DNA of 7,185 bases from VFBF01 sp033764865 (GCA_033764865.1 JANRIM010000124.1:1-7185); one strand, 5' to 3'; counted from the first letter of the stretch, positions 1-5,782 are shown. Numbers and translations: made by a program. Notes: generated by a model from the sequence alone, not told the origin.

Positions 1-704
1 GCCTGTCGGCGGTGTTCATCACCGGCAACTGGGGGCTCTACGTCTGGGCGGTGGCGCATGACCATGTGATCGAAGCGAGCCTCGCCTACTTCCTCGTGCC
101 GCTGGTCAGCGTGGCGTTCGGCGTCCTGCTGTTCGGGGAACCGATCACGCGGCTCCAGTTCGGCGCGCTTGCGCTGGCGGGGGTGGGGATCGCGGCGCAG
201 GCCGCGGCGATCGGCGCGTTCCCCTGGGTGGCGCTGGCCCTGTGCCTGTCGTGGTCGCTCTACAGCCTTGTGCGCAAGCAGGCGCCTGTGCCGGCGGCGG
301 GCGGCCTGCTGGCGGAGACGATGATCCTGGCGCCCGCGGCGGCGGTGGGCCTCTGGTGGCTTGCGCGCCAGCCCGAAGGCGTGGCCTTCGGAGCCGGCGC
401 TACGCCGTCGCTGCTGCTGGGTTTGCTGGGGGTGGTGACAGCGGCGCCGTTGATCCTGTTCGCCTTCGGCGCCCGCCGCCTGCGCTTCTCCACGCTGGGC
501 ATGCTGCAGTTCATCGCGCCGAGCCTGCAGTTTCTCATCGGCGTGGCGTGGGGCGAGCCGTTGACGCCGTTGCGCCTGTTCAGCTTCGCTGTGATCTGGG
601 CGGGGCTGGCGATCTACACCTGGGACGCCATCGCGCGCGAGCGGCGCCTCGCCGCCGCCGCGCCGTCGCGGGCTTCCACTGCCAGCCCGGGCAGCGCAGA
701 ATAA
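1..704 (+). CDS. rarD: RarD-like EamA/DMT family permease, 3' part (5'-truncated by window edge)
   Basis: Inner-membrane permease of the drug/metabolite transporter superfamily, RarD branch; the substrate of RarD proteins is not firmly established. The frame is open from base 3 and reads LSAVFITGNWGLYVWAV, so the GTG at 12 is internal and the true start lies upstream of the window. About 233 residues are present; RarD proteins are usually about 290-300, so roughly the first 60-70 are missing. Family hallmarks are the NWGLYVWAV segment, the EASLAYFLVPLVSV segment followed by FGEPITRLQ, and near the C-terminus the STLGMLQFIAPSLQFLIGV segment followed by GEPLTPLR. About seven to eight hydrophobic helices are visible, ending in a short charged, Ala/Ser-rich cytoplasmic tail. 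The TAA stop lies 6 bp before the phosphatase start, suggesting co-transcription. The RarD-type assignment is strong; substrate and direction of transport are unknown. Confidence 0.9.
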   Translation, partial: LSAVFITGNWGLYVWAVAHDHVIEASLAYFLVPLVSVAFGVLLFGEPITRLQFGALALAGVGIAAQAAAIGAFPWVALALCLSWSLYSLVRKQAPVPAAGGLLAETMILAPAAAVGLWWLARQPEGVAFGAGATPSLLLGLLGVVTAAPLILFAFGARRLRFSTLGMLQFIAPSLQFLIGVAWGEPLTPLRLFSFAVIWAGLAIYTWDAIARERRLAAAAPSRASTASPGSAE

Positions 705-710
705 CCCCCC

Positions 711-1439
711 ATGGCAGCGGATACGATCTACTACGCCATCGGCGACGTCCACGGCATGGCCAAGAACCTCCTGGCCCTGCACGCGCTGATCCGCGCCGAT
801 CACGCCCGCCTCGGCGGCAAGGCCGCGATCATCCACCTGGGCGACTACGTGGACCGCGGGCCCGACAGCCGGCAGGTCATCGACCGCGTCATGGCGCTGG
901 AGGCGGAAGCGGAGAACTCCCGCGACCTGTCGGTGTTCTCCCTGCTCGGCAACCACGAGCAGATGATGCTGGACGCCTACGACGCGGTGAACGGAACCGC
1001 CGAGCAGCACTGGATGATGAACGGCGGCGCAGACGCCGTGAAAAGCTATGTGCGCGTGAACTCCAGCCGCACCGAGGACTGGCGCGGCGCCATCGATCCC
1101 GAGCACGCCGAGTGGCTGCGATCGCTGCCCACGATGCTGGTGGACGAAAGCCGCAAGCTCGTCTTCGTGCACGCCGGCATCGACCCCGTCACCTACCCTG
1201 AGTGCAAGGACGAAATCCGCATCTGGACACGCAGCCCCCGCTTCTTCGAGGTCGACCGCTGGCCGGACCGGCCCGAGCTGGACGGCCTCAGGGTGATCCA
1301 CGGCCATACGCCGACGCCGGACTTCGCGCCCTACGTCGACCACCGGCGCATCAACGTGGACACGGGCGCGGTGTACGGCGGGCCGCTGACGTGCGTGGTG
1401 CTGGAGCCGCGGGGCCCCGCCCGCTTCCTGCAGGCGTGA
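711..1439 (+). CDS. PPP-family metallophosphatase (serine/threonine protein phosphatase-like)
   Basis: A 242-residue calcineurin-like phosphoesterase, probably cytoplasmic, as no signal peptide or membrane segment is seen. All metal-binding and catalytic motifs of the PPP family are present in order: GDVHG (11-15), GDYVDRG (44-50), GNHE (80-83), FVHAG with His154, and HGHT (197-200), followed by INVDTGAVYGG (214-224). It should therefore bind a dinuclear metal centre and hydrolyse phosphomonoesters. The size is close to lambda phosphatase and the PrpA-type bacterial protein phosphatases, whose targets include phosphorylated proteins; the target here is unknown, and a nucleotide or small-molecule phosphate cannot be excluded. 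The ATG at 711 follows the permease stop by 6 bp with no clear Shine-Dalgarno, so translation may depend on coupling to the upstream gene. Start choice is supported by the family N-terminus, with GDVHG about 10 residues in. Confidence 0.9.
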   Translation: MAADTIYYAIGDVHGMAKNLLALHALIRADHARLGGKAAIIHLGDYVDRGPDSRQVIDRVMALEAEAENSRDLSVFSLLGNHEQMMLDAYDAVNGTAEQHWMMNGGADAVKSYVRVNSSRTEDWRGAIDPEHAEWLRSLPTMLVDESRKLVFVHAGIDPVTYPECKDEIRIWTRSPRFFEVDRWPDRPELDGLRVIHGHTPTPDFAPYVDHRRINVDTGAVYGGPLTCVVLEPRGPARFLQA

Positions 1440-1456
1440 CCTGCTCGGGCCGCGGG

Positions 1457-1470
1457 GGCGCAATTGCGCC
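1457..1470. promoter_or_regulatory. Perfect 14-bp palindrome in the phosphatase/TPR intergenic gap
   Basis: The sequence GGCGCAATTGCGCC is its own reverse complement and lies 17 bp after the phosphatase stop and 29 bp before the next start. As RNA it could form a short hairpin, but no T-run follows, so a canonical intrinsic terminator is not supported. It may instead be a protein-binding dyad. The role is inferred only from symmetry and position. Confidence 0.25.
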
Positions 1471-1499
1471 GGCCCCCTCGCCCGCCTACCTAGCGGTCG

Positions 1500-2246
1500 A
1501 TGCTGCTCCTGATCCTCTCCTACGTCCCGTCGCTGCTGTGCGGGCTGCACGCCGTGCAGACCGGGCGGGCCCAGACGTGGCTCTGGATCCTGGTGATCGG
1601 CGGGCCGCTCGGGGCGACGATCTACATCTTCGCGGTGCTCGTTCCCGAATGGATGGGCGGGCGCACCGCCCGGAACCTGGGCGCGGCCGCGCGCGCGGCG
1701 CTCGATCCGGAGCGGGACTACCGCCAGGCCAAGCAGGCGCTGGAGGACGCCGAGACCGTGGGCGGGCGCATGCGGCTGGCGCAGGCGGCAGCGGCGCTGG
1801 GGCGCTGGGAGGAGGCGGAGGCCGCCTGGGCCCAGTGCGTCACCGGCCAGTTCACCGACGATCCCGTGGTGCTGCTGGGCCATGCCAATGCGCTGATCGA
1901 GCTAGGCCGCTTCGACGAGGCGCTCAAGCGTCTGCAGGCCCTCTCCCAGCTGGGCCAGGAGAACGACACCGCCCCGGTGGCGCTGGCCTACGCGCGCACC
2001 TTCGAGGGGCTGGGCCGGACGGCGGAGGCCGAGGCCCCCTACCGCTTCGCCGCCGAACGCCTTCCGGGCCTTGAGGCGGCGTGCCGCTACGCGGCGTTCC
2101 TCGCCCGCGCCGGCCGCGGGGACGACGCCCGCGCGGCCCTGGCCGACATCGAGCGCCGCTTCGCCAAGGTGAACCGCCAGCTCAAAGGCATTGACCGCCC
2201 GTGGGTGGACATGGCCACTCGCGCCGTCGGCGCTGCGCGCCCCTGA
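1500..2246 (+). CDS. Membrane-anchored TPR-like repeat protein of unknown function
   Basis: A 248-residue protein. Residues 1-19 and about 27-48 are hydrophobic and form two membrane segments joined by a short HAVQTGRAQTW loop, a layout resembling the PLDc_N-type membrane hairpin. The rest (about 69-240) is soluble and helical with degenerate tetratricopeptide-like repeats: ALGRWEEAEAAWAQC (99-113), ANALIELGRFDEALKRLQAL (129-148), ARTFEGLGRTAEAEAPYRFA (165-184) and a fourth around 194-221. Such domains are protein-interaction scaffolds; no enzymatic motif is seen. Similar two-TM plus TPR proteins are known in alphaproteobacteria, annotated only as TPR proteins. The start is well bounded because an in-frame TAG lies at 1491-1493, three codons upstream of the ATG. 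There is no recognisable ribosome-binding site, so the message may be leaderless or poorly translated. The gene ends 45 bp before ychF. The partner and pathway are unknown. Confidence 0.82.
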   Translation: MLLLILSYVPSLLCGLHAVQTGRAQTWLWILVIGGPLGATIYIFAVLVPEWMGGRTARNLGAAARAALDPERDYRQAKQALEDAETVGGRMRLAQAAAALGRWEEAEAAWAQCVTGQFTDDPVVLLGHANALIELGRFDEALKRLQALSQLGQENDTAPVALAYARTFEGLGRTAEAEAPYRFAAERLPGLEAACRYAAFLARAGRGDDARAALADIERRFAKVNRQLKGIDRPWVDMATRAVGAARP

Positions 2247-2281
2247 TCGCGTCCATCGCCGCAGCTTCTTCCAGACCTTCC

Positions 2282-2287
2282 AGAGGA
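2282..2287 (+). promoter_or_regulatory. Ribosome-binding site of ychF
   Basis: AGAGGA lies four bases before the ATG at 2292 and is the clearest Shine-Dalgarno in the left half of the window. It fixes the YchF start, which also matches the family N-terminus MGFKCGIVGLPNVGKST. Confidence 0.6.
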
Positions 2288-2291
2288 CACC

Positions 2292-3392
2292 ATGGGTTTC
2301 AAATGCGGCATCGTGGGTTTGCCGAACGTCGGCAAGTCCACGCTCTTCAATGCGTTGACCCAGACGGCGGCGGCGCAGGCGGCCAACTATCCGTTCTGCA
2401 CCATCGAGCCCAACGTGGGCGAAGTGGCGATGCCGGAACCGCGCCTGCCGGTGCTGGCGAAGATCGCGAACTCCAAGGAGATCATCCCGACGCGGATGAA
2501 CTTCGTCGACATCGCGGGCCTGGTGCGCGGCGCCTCCAAGGGCGAGGGCCTGGGCAACGCGTTCCTCGGCAACATCCGTGAGACGGACGCCATCGTCTAC
2601 GTGCTCCGGTGCTTCGAGAACGACGACATTACCCACGTGGAGGGCCGGGTCGATCCCGTCTCCGATCTGGAGACGGTGGAGACCGAGCTCATGCTCGCGG
2701 ACCTCGAAAGCCTGGAAAAGCGCATCGCCAACCTGGAGAAGAAGGCCAAGACCGGCGGCGACAAGGAGGCCAGGCTCACCCTCGATCTCGTGCTGCGCGC
2801 CAAGGCGCAGCTGGAGGCCGGCAAACCCGCCCGCGCCACCGCCGTCGCGGCCGACGAGCGCAAGGCGTTCGACATGCTCCAGCTGCTGACGTCCAAGCCG
2901 GTGCTGTTCGTCTGCAACGTCGACGAGGCGCACGCCGTCACCGGCAACGCCCACTCCGCGCGGGTGGCCGAACGCGCGCGCCAGGAGGGGGCGGAGTGCG
3001 TGGTGATCTGCGCGCAGATGGAGGCCGATCTCGCCGCGCTCGACGCCGCCGAACAGGCCGAGTACCTCGCCGCCGCGGGCCTTTCCGAGCCCGGCCTCGT
3101 GACGCTGATCCACGCGGGCTACCGGCTGCTCGGCCTGCAGACCTACTTCACCGTCGGCCCCAAGGAGGCCCGCGCCTGGACCATCCACAAGGGAGCCACC
3201 GCGCCCCAGGCCGCCGGCGTCATCCACACCGATTTCGAGAAGGGCTTCATCCGCGCCGAGACCATCGCCTACGACGACTACGTGAAGTTCAACGGCGAGG
3301 CCGGCGCCAAGGAAGCCGGCAAGATGCGGCTGGAAGGCAAGGAGTACATCGTCAAGGACGGCGATGTGATGCACTTCCGGTTCACGTCGTAG
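2292..3392 (+). CDS. ychF: Ribosome-associated redox-regulated ATPase YchF (OLA1 family)
   Basis: A 366-residue protein of the near-universal Obg-related YchF/OLA1 family, cytoplasmic and ribosome-associated. In E. coli and human the family prefers ATP to GTP and acts in translation fidelity and stress responses. The sequence shows the P-loop GLPNVGKST (9-17), the switch-II DIAGL (73-77) with Leu in place of the catalytic Gln (the HAS-GTPase feature), and NVDE (209-212) replacing the NKxD guanine-specificity motif, consistent with ATP use. Residues about 125-190 form the charged, probably coiled-coil helical insertion. The C-terminal TGS domain spans about 280-364 and includes FTVGPKEARAWTI and the DGDVMHFRF end. 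The length matches the usual 363-366 residues and no motif is missing. It is preceded by a good ribosome-binding site. Its own promoter is not obvious in the 45-bp gap, so read-through from the TPR gene is possible. Confidence 0.97.
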   Translation: MGFKCGIVGLPNVGKSTLFNALTQTAAAQAANYPFCTIEPNVGEVAMPEPRLPVLAKIANSKEIIPTRMNFVDIAGLVRGASKGEGLGNAFLGNIRETDAIVYVLRCFENDDITHVEGRVDPVSDLETVETELMLADLESLEKRIANLEKKAKTGGDKEARLTLDLVLRAKAQLEAGKPARATAVAADERKAFDMLQLLTSKPVLFVCNVDEAHAVTGNAHSARVAERARQEGAECVVICAQMEADLAALDAAEQAEYLAAAGLSEPGLVTLIHAGYRLLGLQTYFTVGPKEARAWTIHKGATAPQAAGVIHTDFEKGFIRAETIAYDDYVKFNGEAGAKEAGKMRLEGKEYIVKDGDVMHFRFTS

Positions 3393-3401
3393 CGGCCAGC
3401 A

Positions 3402-3428
3402 CCCGCGGCGCCGACGCGGGGTCCCGCG
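3402..3428. terminator. Possible weak hairpin downstream of ychF
   Basis: Three alternating GC hexamers, CCCGCG (3402-3407), CGCGGG (3415-3420) and CCCGCG (3423-3428), allow two mutually exclusive short stems 9-36 bases past the ychF stop. No T-run follows, so the terminator role rests only on position and GC-rich pairing in a GC-rich genome. Confidence 0.2.
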
Positions 3429-3443
3429 CGGCGTGAGTCATCC

Positions 3444-3462
3444 TCCTGAGACAGTTTCAGGA
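3444..3462. promoter_or_regulatory. 19-bp near-perfect dyad between convergent genes
   Basis: TCCTGAGACAGTTTCAGGA has nine-base arms around a central base at 3453, with one asymmetric pair (positions 7 and 13, a G-T wobble in RNA). It lies in the 96-bp gap between the ends of ychF and the minus-strand gene. It could be a bidirectional terminator stem, though no T-run flanks it on either strand, or a protein-binding dyad. The odd-centred shape resembles short operators of dimeric repressors, an inference from symmetry alone. Confidence 0.35.
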
Positions 3463-3488
3463 TTGGCGACGGGGGCGAAGGCGCAGCG

Positions 3489-3839
3489 TCACGACGAGTC
3501 GGCGAACGCCACGGCGCACGCGCGCGGCGCCACGCCGGCGCGCGCCAGCGGCACATGCGGCGGCGTGAACGCCGGCGGCGCGGACTTGCCGAGCCGCGCG
3601 CGTCGCCAGCCCCGCGCCGTGCGCGACAGATGCCGGCGCGCCGCGAACGGGTCGAACGCCAGCCACACCATCAGGTCGATGCGCGCGGCGACGACCGAAA
3701 GCCCCTCGCCCGGATAGCGCAGACGCTCCCCGTCCCGCTGCATCTCAGCCAGCCCGTGCGCGAGGAGCCACAGCTGCACACGGTTCAACCCGCGCACGCG
3801 CGCCAGCATGCCCGCGGGCGCGAACAGCGCGGCGAACAT
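3489..3839 (-). CDS. Small hypothetical protein, start uncertain
   Basis: I do not recognise this gene. The reading frame has strong G/C preference at third codon positions and a balanced amino-acid composition, unlike the Arg/Ala/Pro-rich opposite frames, so it is probably real. From the only ATG (3837-3839) it gives 116 residues: MFAALFAPAGMLARVRGLNR, then QLWLLAHGLAEMQRDGERLRYPGEG, VVAARIDLMVWLAFDPFAARRH and a basic, Pro-rich tail ending FADSS. Coding character continues upstream of this ATG (ETALTFATLTRFIALMF, to about 3908), but no ATG or GTG is found there. The only conventional alternative is a TTG at 4019 inside the upstream membrane-protein gene, which would add an implausible Arg-rich leader; a CTG start cannot be excluded. 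The N-terminal part may be a membrane-associated helix. It lies 130 bp downstream of the membrane-protein gene on the same strand, so a shared transcript is possible. Confidence 0.55.
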   Translation of the reverse strand: MFAALFAPAGMLARVRGLNRVQLWLLAHGLAEMQRDGERLRYPGEGLSVVAARIDLMVWLAFDPFAARRHLSRTARGWRRARLGKSAPPAFTPPHVPLARAGVAPRACAVAFADSS

Positions 3840-3969
3840 GAGGGCGATGAAGCGGGTGAGCGTGGCGAAGGTCAGGGCGGTCTCCAGAACGATTTCGGAG
3901 GCCAGTGTCGCACAGGATTTGCGGGCGGGGATAAGTGATGCGGCTATCCCCGCAGTCCGCGCGGCGCGC

Positions 3970-4542
3970 TTAACTCGGCGACGCCGGATGCTTGTCCCGC
4001 CGGCGCGCCGCCCGCGCAAACAACGCCGCCGACCCCAGCCACAGCGCCGTGAACAGCGCGGTGGGGCCCACCGCGTCGCCGGGCGCGGCCATCGTCACGC
4101 CCGCCAGCACCCCGACCACAACCTGGGCGGCCGCCGTCACGCACAGGACGACCGCCATCGGCCCTGCCCGACCGCGCACGAACGCGGCGCCCGCGATCGC
4201 CACAGCGAGCACTGCGCCCATCATGAGATTGGCGGGGTGACGCTCCGGGCCGATCACGCCCACCGCCCCGTTGGCCCAGACCAGCAGAAACGCGGTCGCA
4301 AGCGCCGTCCCCGCCGCTGCGCGGTACGCCCCTGCGCCCCGACGGGCCGCGATCTCATAGGTGACGGCGACCGCCGCCAGCAGACCGCCCATGAGCGCAA
4401 AGTCCGATGCGGTCCAGACCACCGCGTCGGCAACCTGCATGGCGACCAGCGGCGCCAGCAGCACCGCGCCGATGAGGCCGCTCCATAGCGCCAGTCGCCC
4501 AACCATCCGCCGCGCGCCGCTTGCCTGTGTCTGCTCTGTCAT
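3970..4542 (-). CDS. Conserved six-helix integral membrane protein of unknown function
   Basis: A 190-residue inner-membrane protein. Hydrophobic segments are at about 17-38, 48-66, 78-98, 106-122, 128-149 and 161-178, with a positively charged N-terminus and C-terminus. A distinctive motif around residues 88-107, VWANGAVGVIGPERHPANLM, sits at the end of helix 3 and the following loop. I recognise this pattern from uncharacterised proteobacterial membrane proteins, but there is no known activity. The ATG at 4542 is chosen because GGAGG (4552-4556, complement) lies nine bases upstream; an in-frame ATG at 4575 would add 11 residues but has no ribosome-binding site and falls inside an inverted repeat. 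The gene is divergent from the winged-helix regulator, with an 85-bp shared control region, so that regulator is a good candidate for controlling it (inference). The stop is TAA at 3970-3972. Confidence 0.85.
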   Translation of the reverse strand: MTEQTQASGARRMVGRLALWSGLIGAVLLAPLVAMQVADAVVWTASDFALMGGLLAAVAVTYEIAARRGAGAYRAAAGTALATAFLLVWANGAVGVIGPERHPANLMMGAVLAVAIAGAAFVRGRAGPMAVVLCVTAAAQVVVGVLAGVTMAAPGDAVGPTALFTALWLGSAALFARAARRRDKHPASPS

Positions 4543-4551
4543 GACTTTCCG

Positions 4552-4556
4552 CCTCC
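4552..4556 (-). promoter_or_regulatory. Ribosome-binding site deciding the membrane-protein start
   Basis: On the minus strand GGAGG is followed by nine bases and then ATG at 4542. It favours this start over the in-frame ATG at 4575, which has no purine-rich leader. Confidence 0.6.
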
Positions 4557-4572
4557 GTGGTAAGGCCTCCGC

Positions 4573-4615
4573 CATGCCGCACGCCTGCCCTCAGCGGCAT
4601 GAGCAACGCCTGAGG
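4573..4615. promoter_or_regulatory. Interleaved inverted repeats in the divergent promoter region (operator candidate)
   Basis: Within the 85-bp gap between divergent starts (4542 minus, 4628 plus), CATGCCGC (4573-4580) is exactly mirrored by GCGGCATG (4594-4601), with a 13-base spacer. A second pair, CCTCAG (4589-4594) and CTGAGG (4610-4615), interleaves with it. In both pairs the half-site centres are 21 bp apart, about two helical turns, so a dimer could contact one face of the DNA. The position suits control of both genes, most simply by the winged-helix regulator encoded next to it. Operator function and the protein that binds are inferred, and promoter hexamers could not be assigned. 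Confidence 0.4.
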
Positions 4616-4627
4616 AATTCCTGAGCC

Positions 4628-5782
4628 ATGGCCGCGCGCGTCCGTTTCGACCGGTTCCTGCTCGATTTTCAGGAGCGCCAGCTGCGCCGCGACGAGGAGC
4701 CCGTCGATCTCAACGCCCGGTACTTCGACGCGCTGGCCCTGCTGGTGCGCGAACAGGGCCGGCTCGTGACCAAGGAGCGGTTCCTGGAGGAGGTGTGGCG
4801 GGGGGCCCCGGTGACGGACGAGGCGCTCACCCAATGCATCAGCACGCTGCGCCGGCTGCTGGGCGACAACGCAAGCCACCCGAGGTTCATCGAGACCGCG
4901 CCGAAACATGGCTATCGCTTCATCGCCCAGACGACTCCCGTGACGACTCCCGTGACGACTCCCGTGGCGACTCCCGTGGCGACTCCGGCGGCGGACATGG
5001 CGGCGGGCGACGCCGCGCCGGACCGCGCGGCGAGCGGGCGCCGGCGGGCGCTGTTGCTGACGGGCGGCGCGGGAACCCTGGGCGGCGGCGTGGCGGGCGT
5101 GTTGGGCGGGCTGTTCTACAGCGCCTTCGCCACCGCGCCCCAGGCCGAGCCGGGCCTCGGCGGCGCGTCGATGGTGATCGTGCTGGTGTGCCTCACCGTG
5201 GCGGTGGCGCTCGTCGGGGCCGCGGGCGTCGCCTTCGGGATCGCGGCGACCGCGCACCTTGCGCGCCGCCCGGCGCTGTACAGCGTCGCCGGCGGCGCCG
5301 CGGGCGGCATGATCGTGGGCGCGGCGGTGAAGCTCATCGGCGTGGACGCGTTCAGCCTGCTCTTCGGGCAAACGCCGGGCGACATCACCGGCGGCGCCGA
5401 AGGCGCCCTGCTCGGCGGCGCGGTGGGCCTCGGCGCCTGGCTCGCCCGGCGCGGGGGGGCGTCGCAGTCGCTGGCGCGGCGCATCGCGCCGGCGGCGCTG
5501 GCGGGGGCCGGGGCCGGCGTCGCGATCCACCTGCTCGGCGGGCGCCTGATGGCCGGCAGCCTCGATCTCGTGGCCGCCCGCTTTCCCGGCTCCCTGCTCC
5601 AGATCGACCAGATCGGGCGGCTGTTCGGGGAACGCGACTTCGGCCCCGTGAGCGCGCTGGCGACGGGCGCCCTGGAAGGTCTGCTGTTCGGGGCGTGCGT
5701 GGTGGGCTCCATGACGCTCGCGCAGCGCGGCCAGGCCCCGGCGTGGCCGGAACGGCCCGCCGCTGCTAGGATGCGGGCATGA
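4628..5782 (+). CDS. Membrane-tethered winged-helix transcriptional regulator (ToxR/CadC-like layout)
   Basis: A 384-residue one-component regulator. Residues about 5-101 form an OmpR/PhoB-type winged helix (Trans_reg_C): the FDRFLLDFQERQL strand region, LVTKERFLEEVW (46-57), ALTQCISTLRRLLGD (66-80, recognition helix) and FIETAPKHGYRFIAQ (87-101, wing). There is no receiver domain. A TTPV-repeat linker follows (102-121), then a basic RRR (138-140) and a glycine-rich hydrophobic domain (142-366). Hydrophobic stretches at about 142-167, 180-212, 218-239, 255-273, 287-309 and 341-365 suggest five or six membrane segments. Unlike ToxR or CadC, which have one helix and a periplasmic sensor, the sensing part here would be the membrane domain itself. 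The start is supported by GAGGA (4612-4616) eleven bases upstream. It is divergent from the membrane-protein gene and overlaps the Uma2 gene by 4 bp. The signal is unknown. Confidence 0.88.
   Translation: MAARVRFDRFLLDFQERQLRRDEEPVDLNARYFDALALLVREQGRLVTKERFLEEVWRGAPVTDEALTQCISTLRRLLGDNASHPRFIETAPKHGYRFIAQTTPVTTPVTTPVATPVATPAADMAAGDAAPDRAASGRRRALLLTGGAGTLGGGVAGVLGGLFYSAFATAPQAEPGLGGASMVIVLVCLTVAVALVGAAGVAFGIAATAHLARRPALYSVAGGAAGGMIVGAAVKLIGVDAFSLLFGQTPGDITGGAEGALLGGAVGLGAWLARRGGASQSLARRIAPAALAGAGAGVAIHLLGGRLMAGSLDLVAARFPGSLLQIDQIGRLFGERDFGPVSALATGALEGLLFGACVVGSMTLAQRGQAPAWPERPAAARMRA
4931..4990 (+). repeat. 12-bp tandem repeat encoding a (T/A)TPV linker
   Basis: Three exact copies of ACGACTCCCGTG (4931-4966) are followed by one copy with a single change (GCGACTCCCGTG, 4967-4978) and a diverged fifth (4979-4990). 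Each unit is four codons (TTPV or ATPV) and stays in frame, so gain or loss of units would only change linker length between the DNA-binding and membrane domains. Near-identity at DNA level, including the wobble bases, points to recent expansion. Confidence 0.9.
5768..5771 (+). promoter_or_regulatory. Ribosome-binding site of the Uma2 gene inside the regulator's 3' end
   Basis: AGGA lies seven bases before the ATG at 5779, within the last codons of the regulator. Together with the ATGA start/stop overlap (5779-5782) it indicates translational coupling. Confidence 0.5.

Noticed and set aside
242..1201. 319-codon plus-strand open frame across the permease and phosphatase
   Set aside because: Out of frame with two motif-complete genes, low-complexity Arg/Gly/Ala composition, and crosses their boundary.
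1902..3374. Long open frame of 490 codons on the minus strand covering ychF and part of the TPR gene
   Set aside because: It is antisense to the certain ychF gene. Its composition (His, Gly, Val, Arg, Leu-rich, with no domain) is typical of the mirror frame of a GC-rich gene.
3808..4488. 226-codon plus-strand open frame opposite the six-helix membrane protein
   Set aside because: Extremely Arg-rich with no hydrophobic core, while the minus frame has six clean membrane segments, a good ribosome-binding site and a family motif.
4543..4575. Eleven-codon N-terminal extension of the membrane protein from an ATG at 4575
   Set aside because: No Shine-Dalgarno precedes it and it overlaps the inverted repeat. 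The ATG at 4542 has GGAGG at ideal spacing.
4355..5530. 391-codon minus-strand open frame opposite the winged-helix regulator
   Set aside because: Arg/Ala/His-rich, and includes an RHGSRHGS repeat that is just the complement of the TTPV linker repeat. The plus frame has a complete domain architecture.
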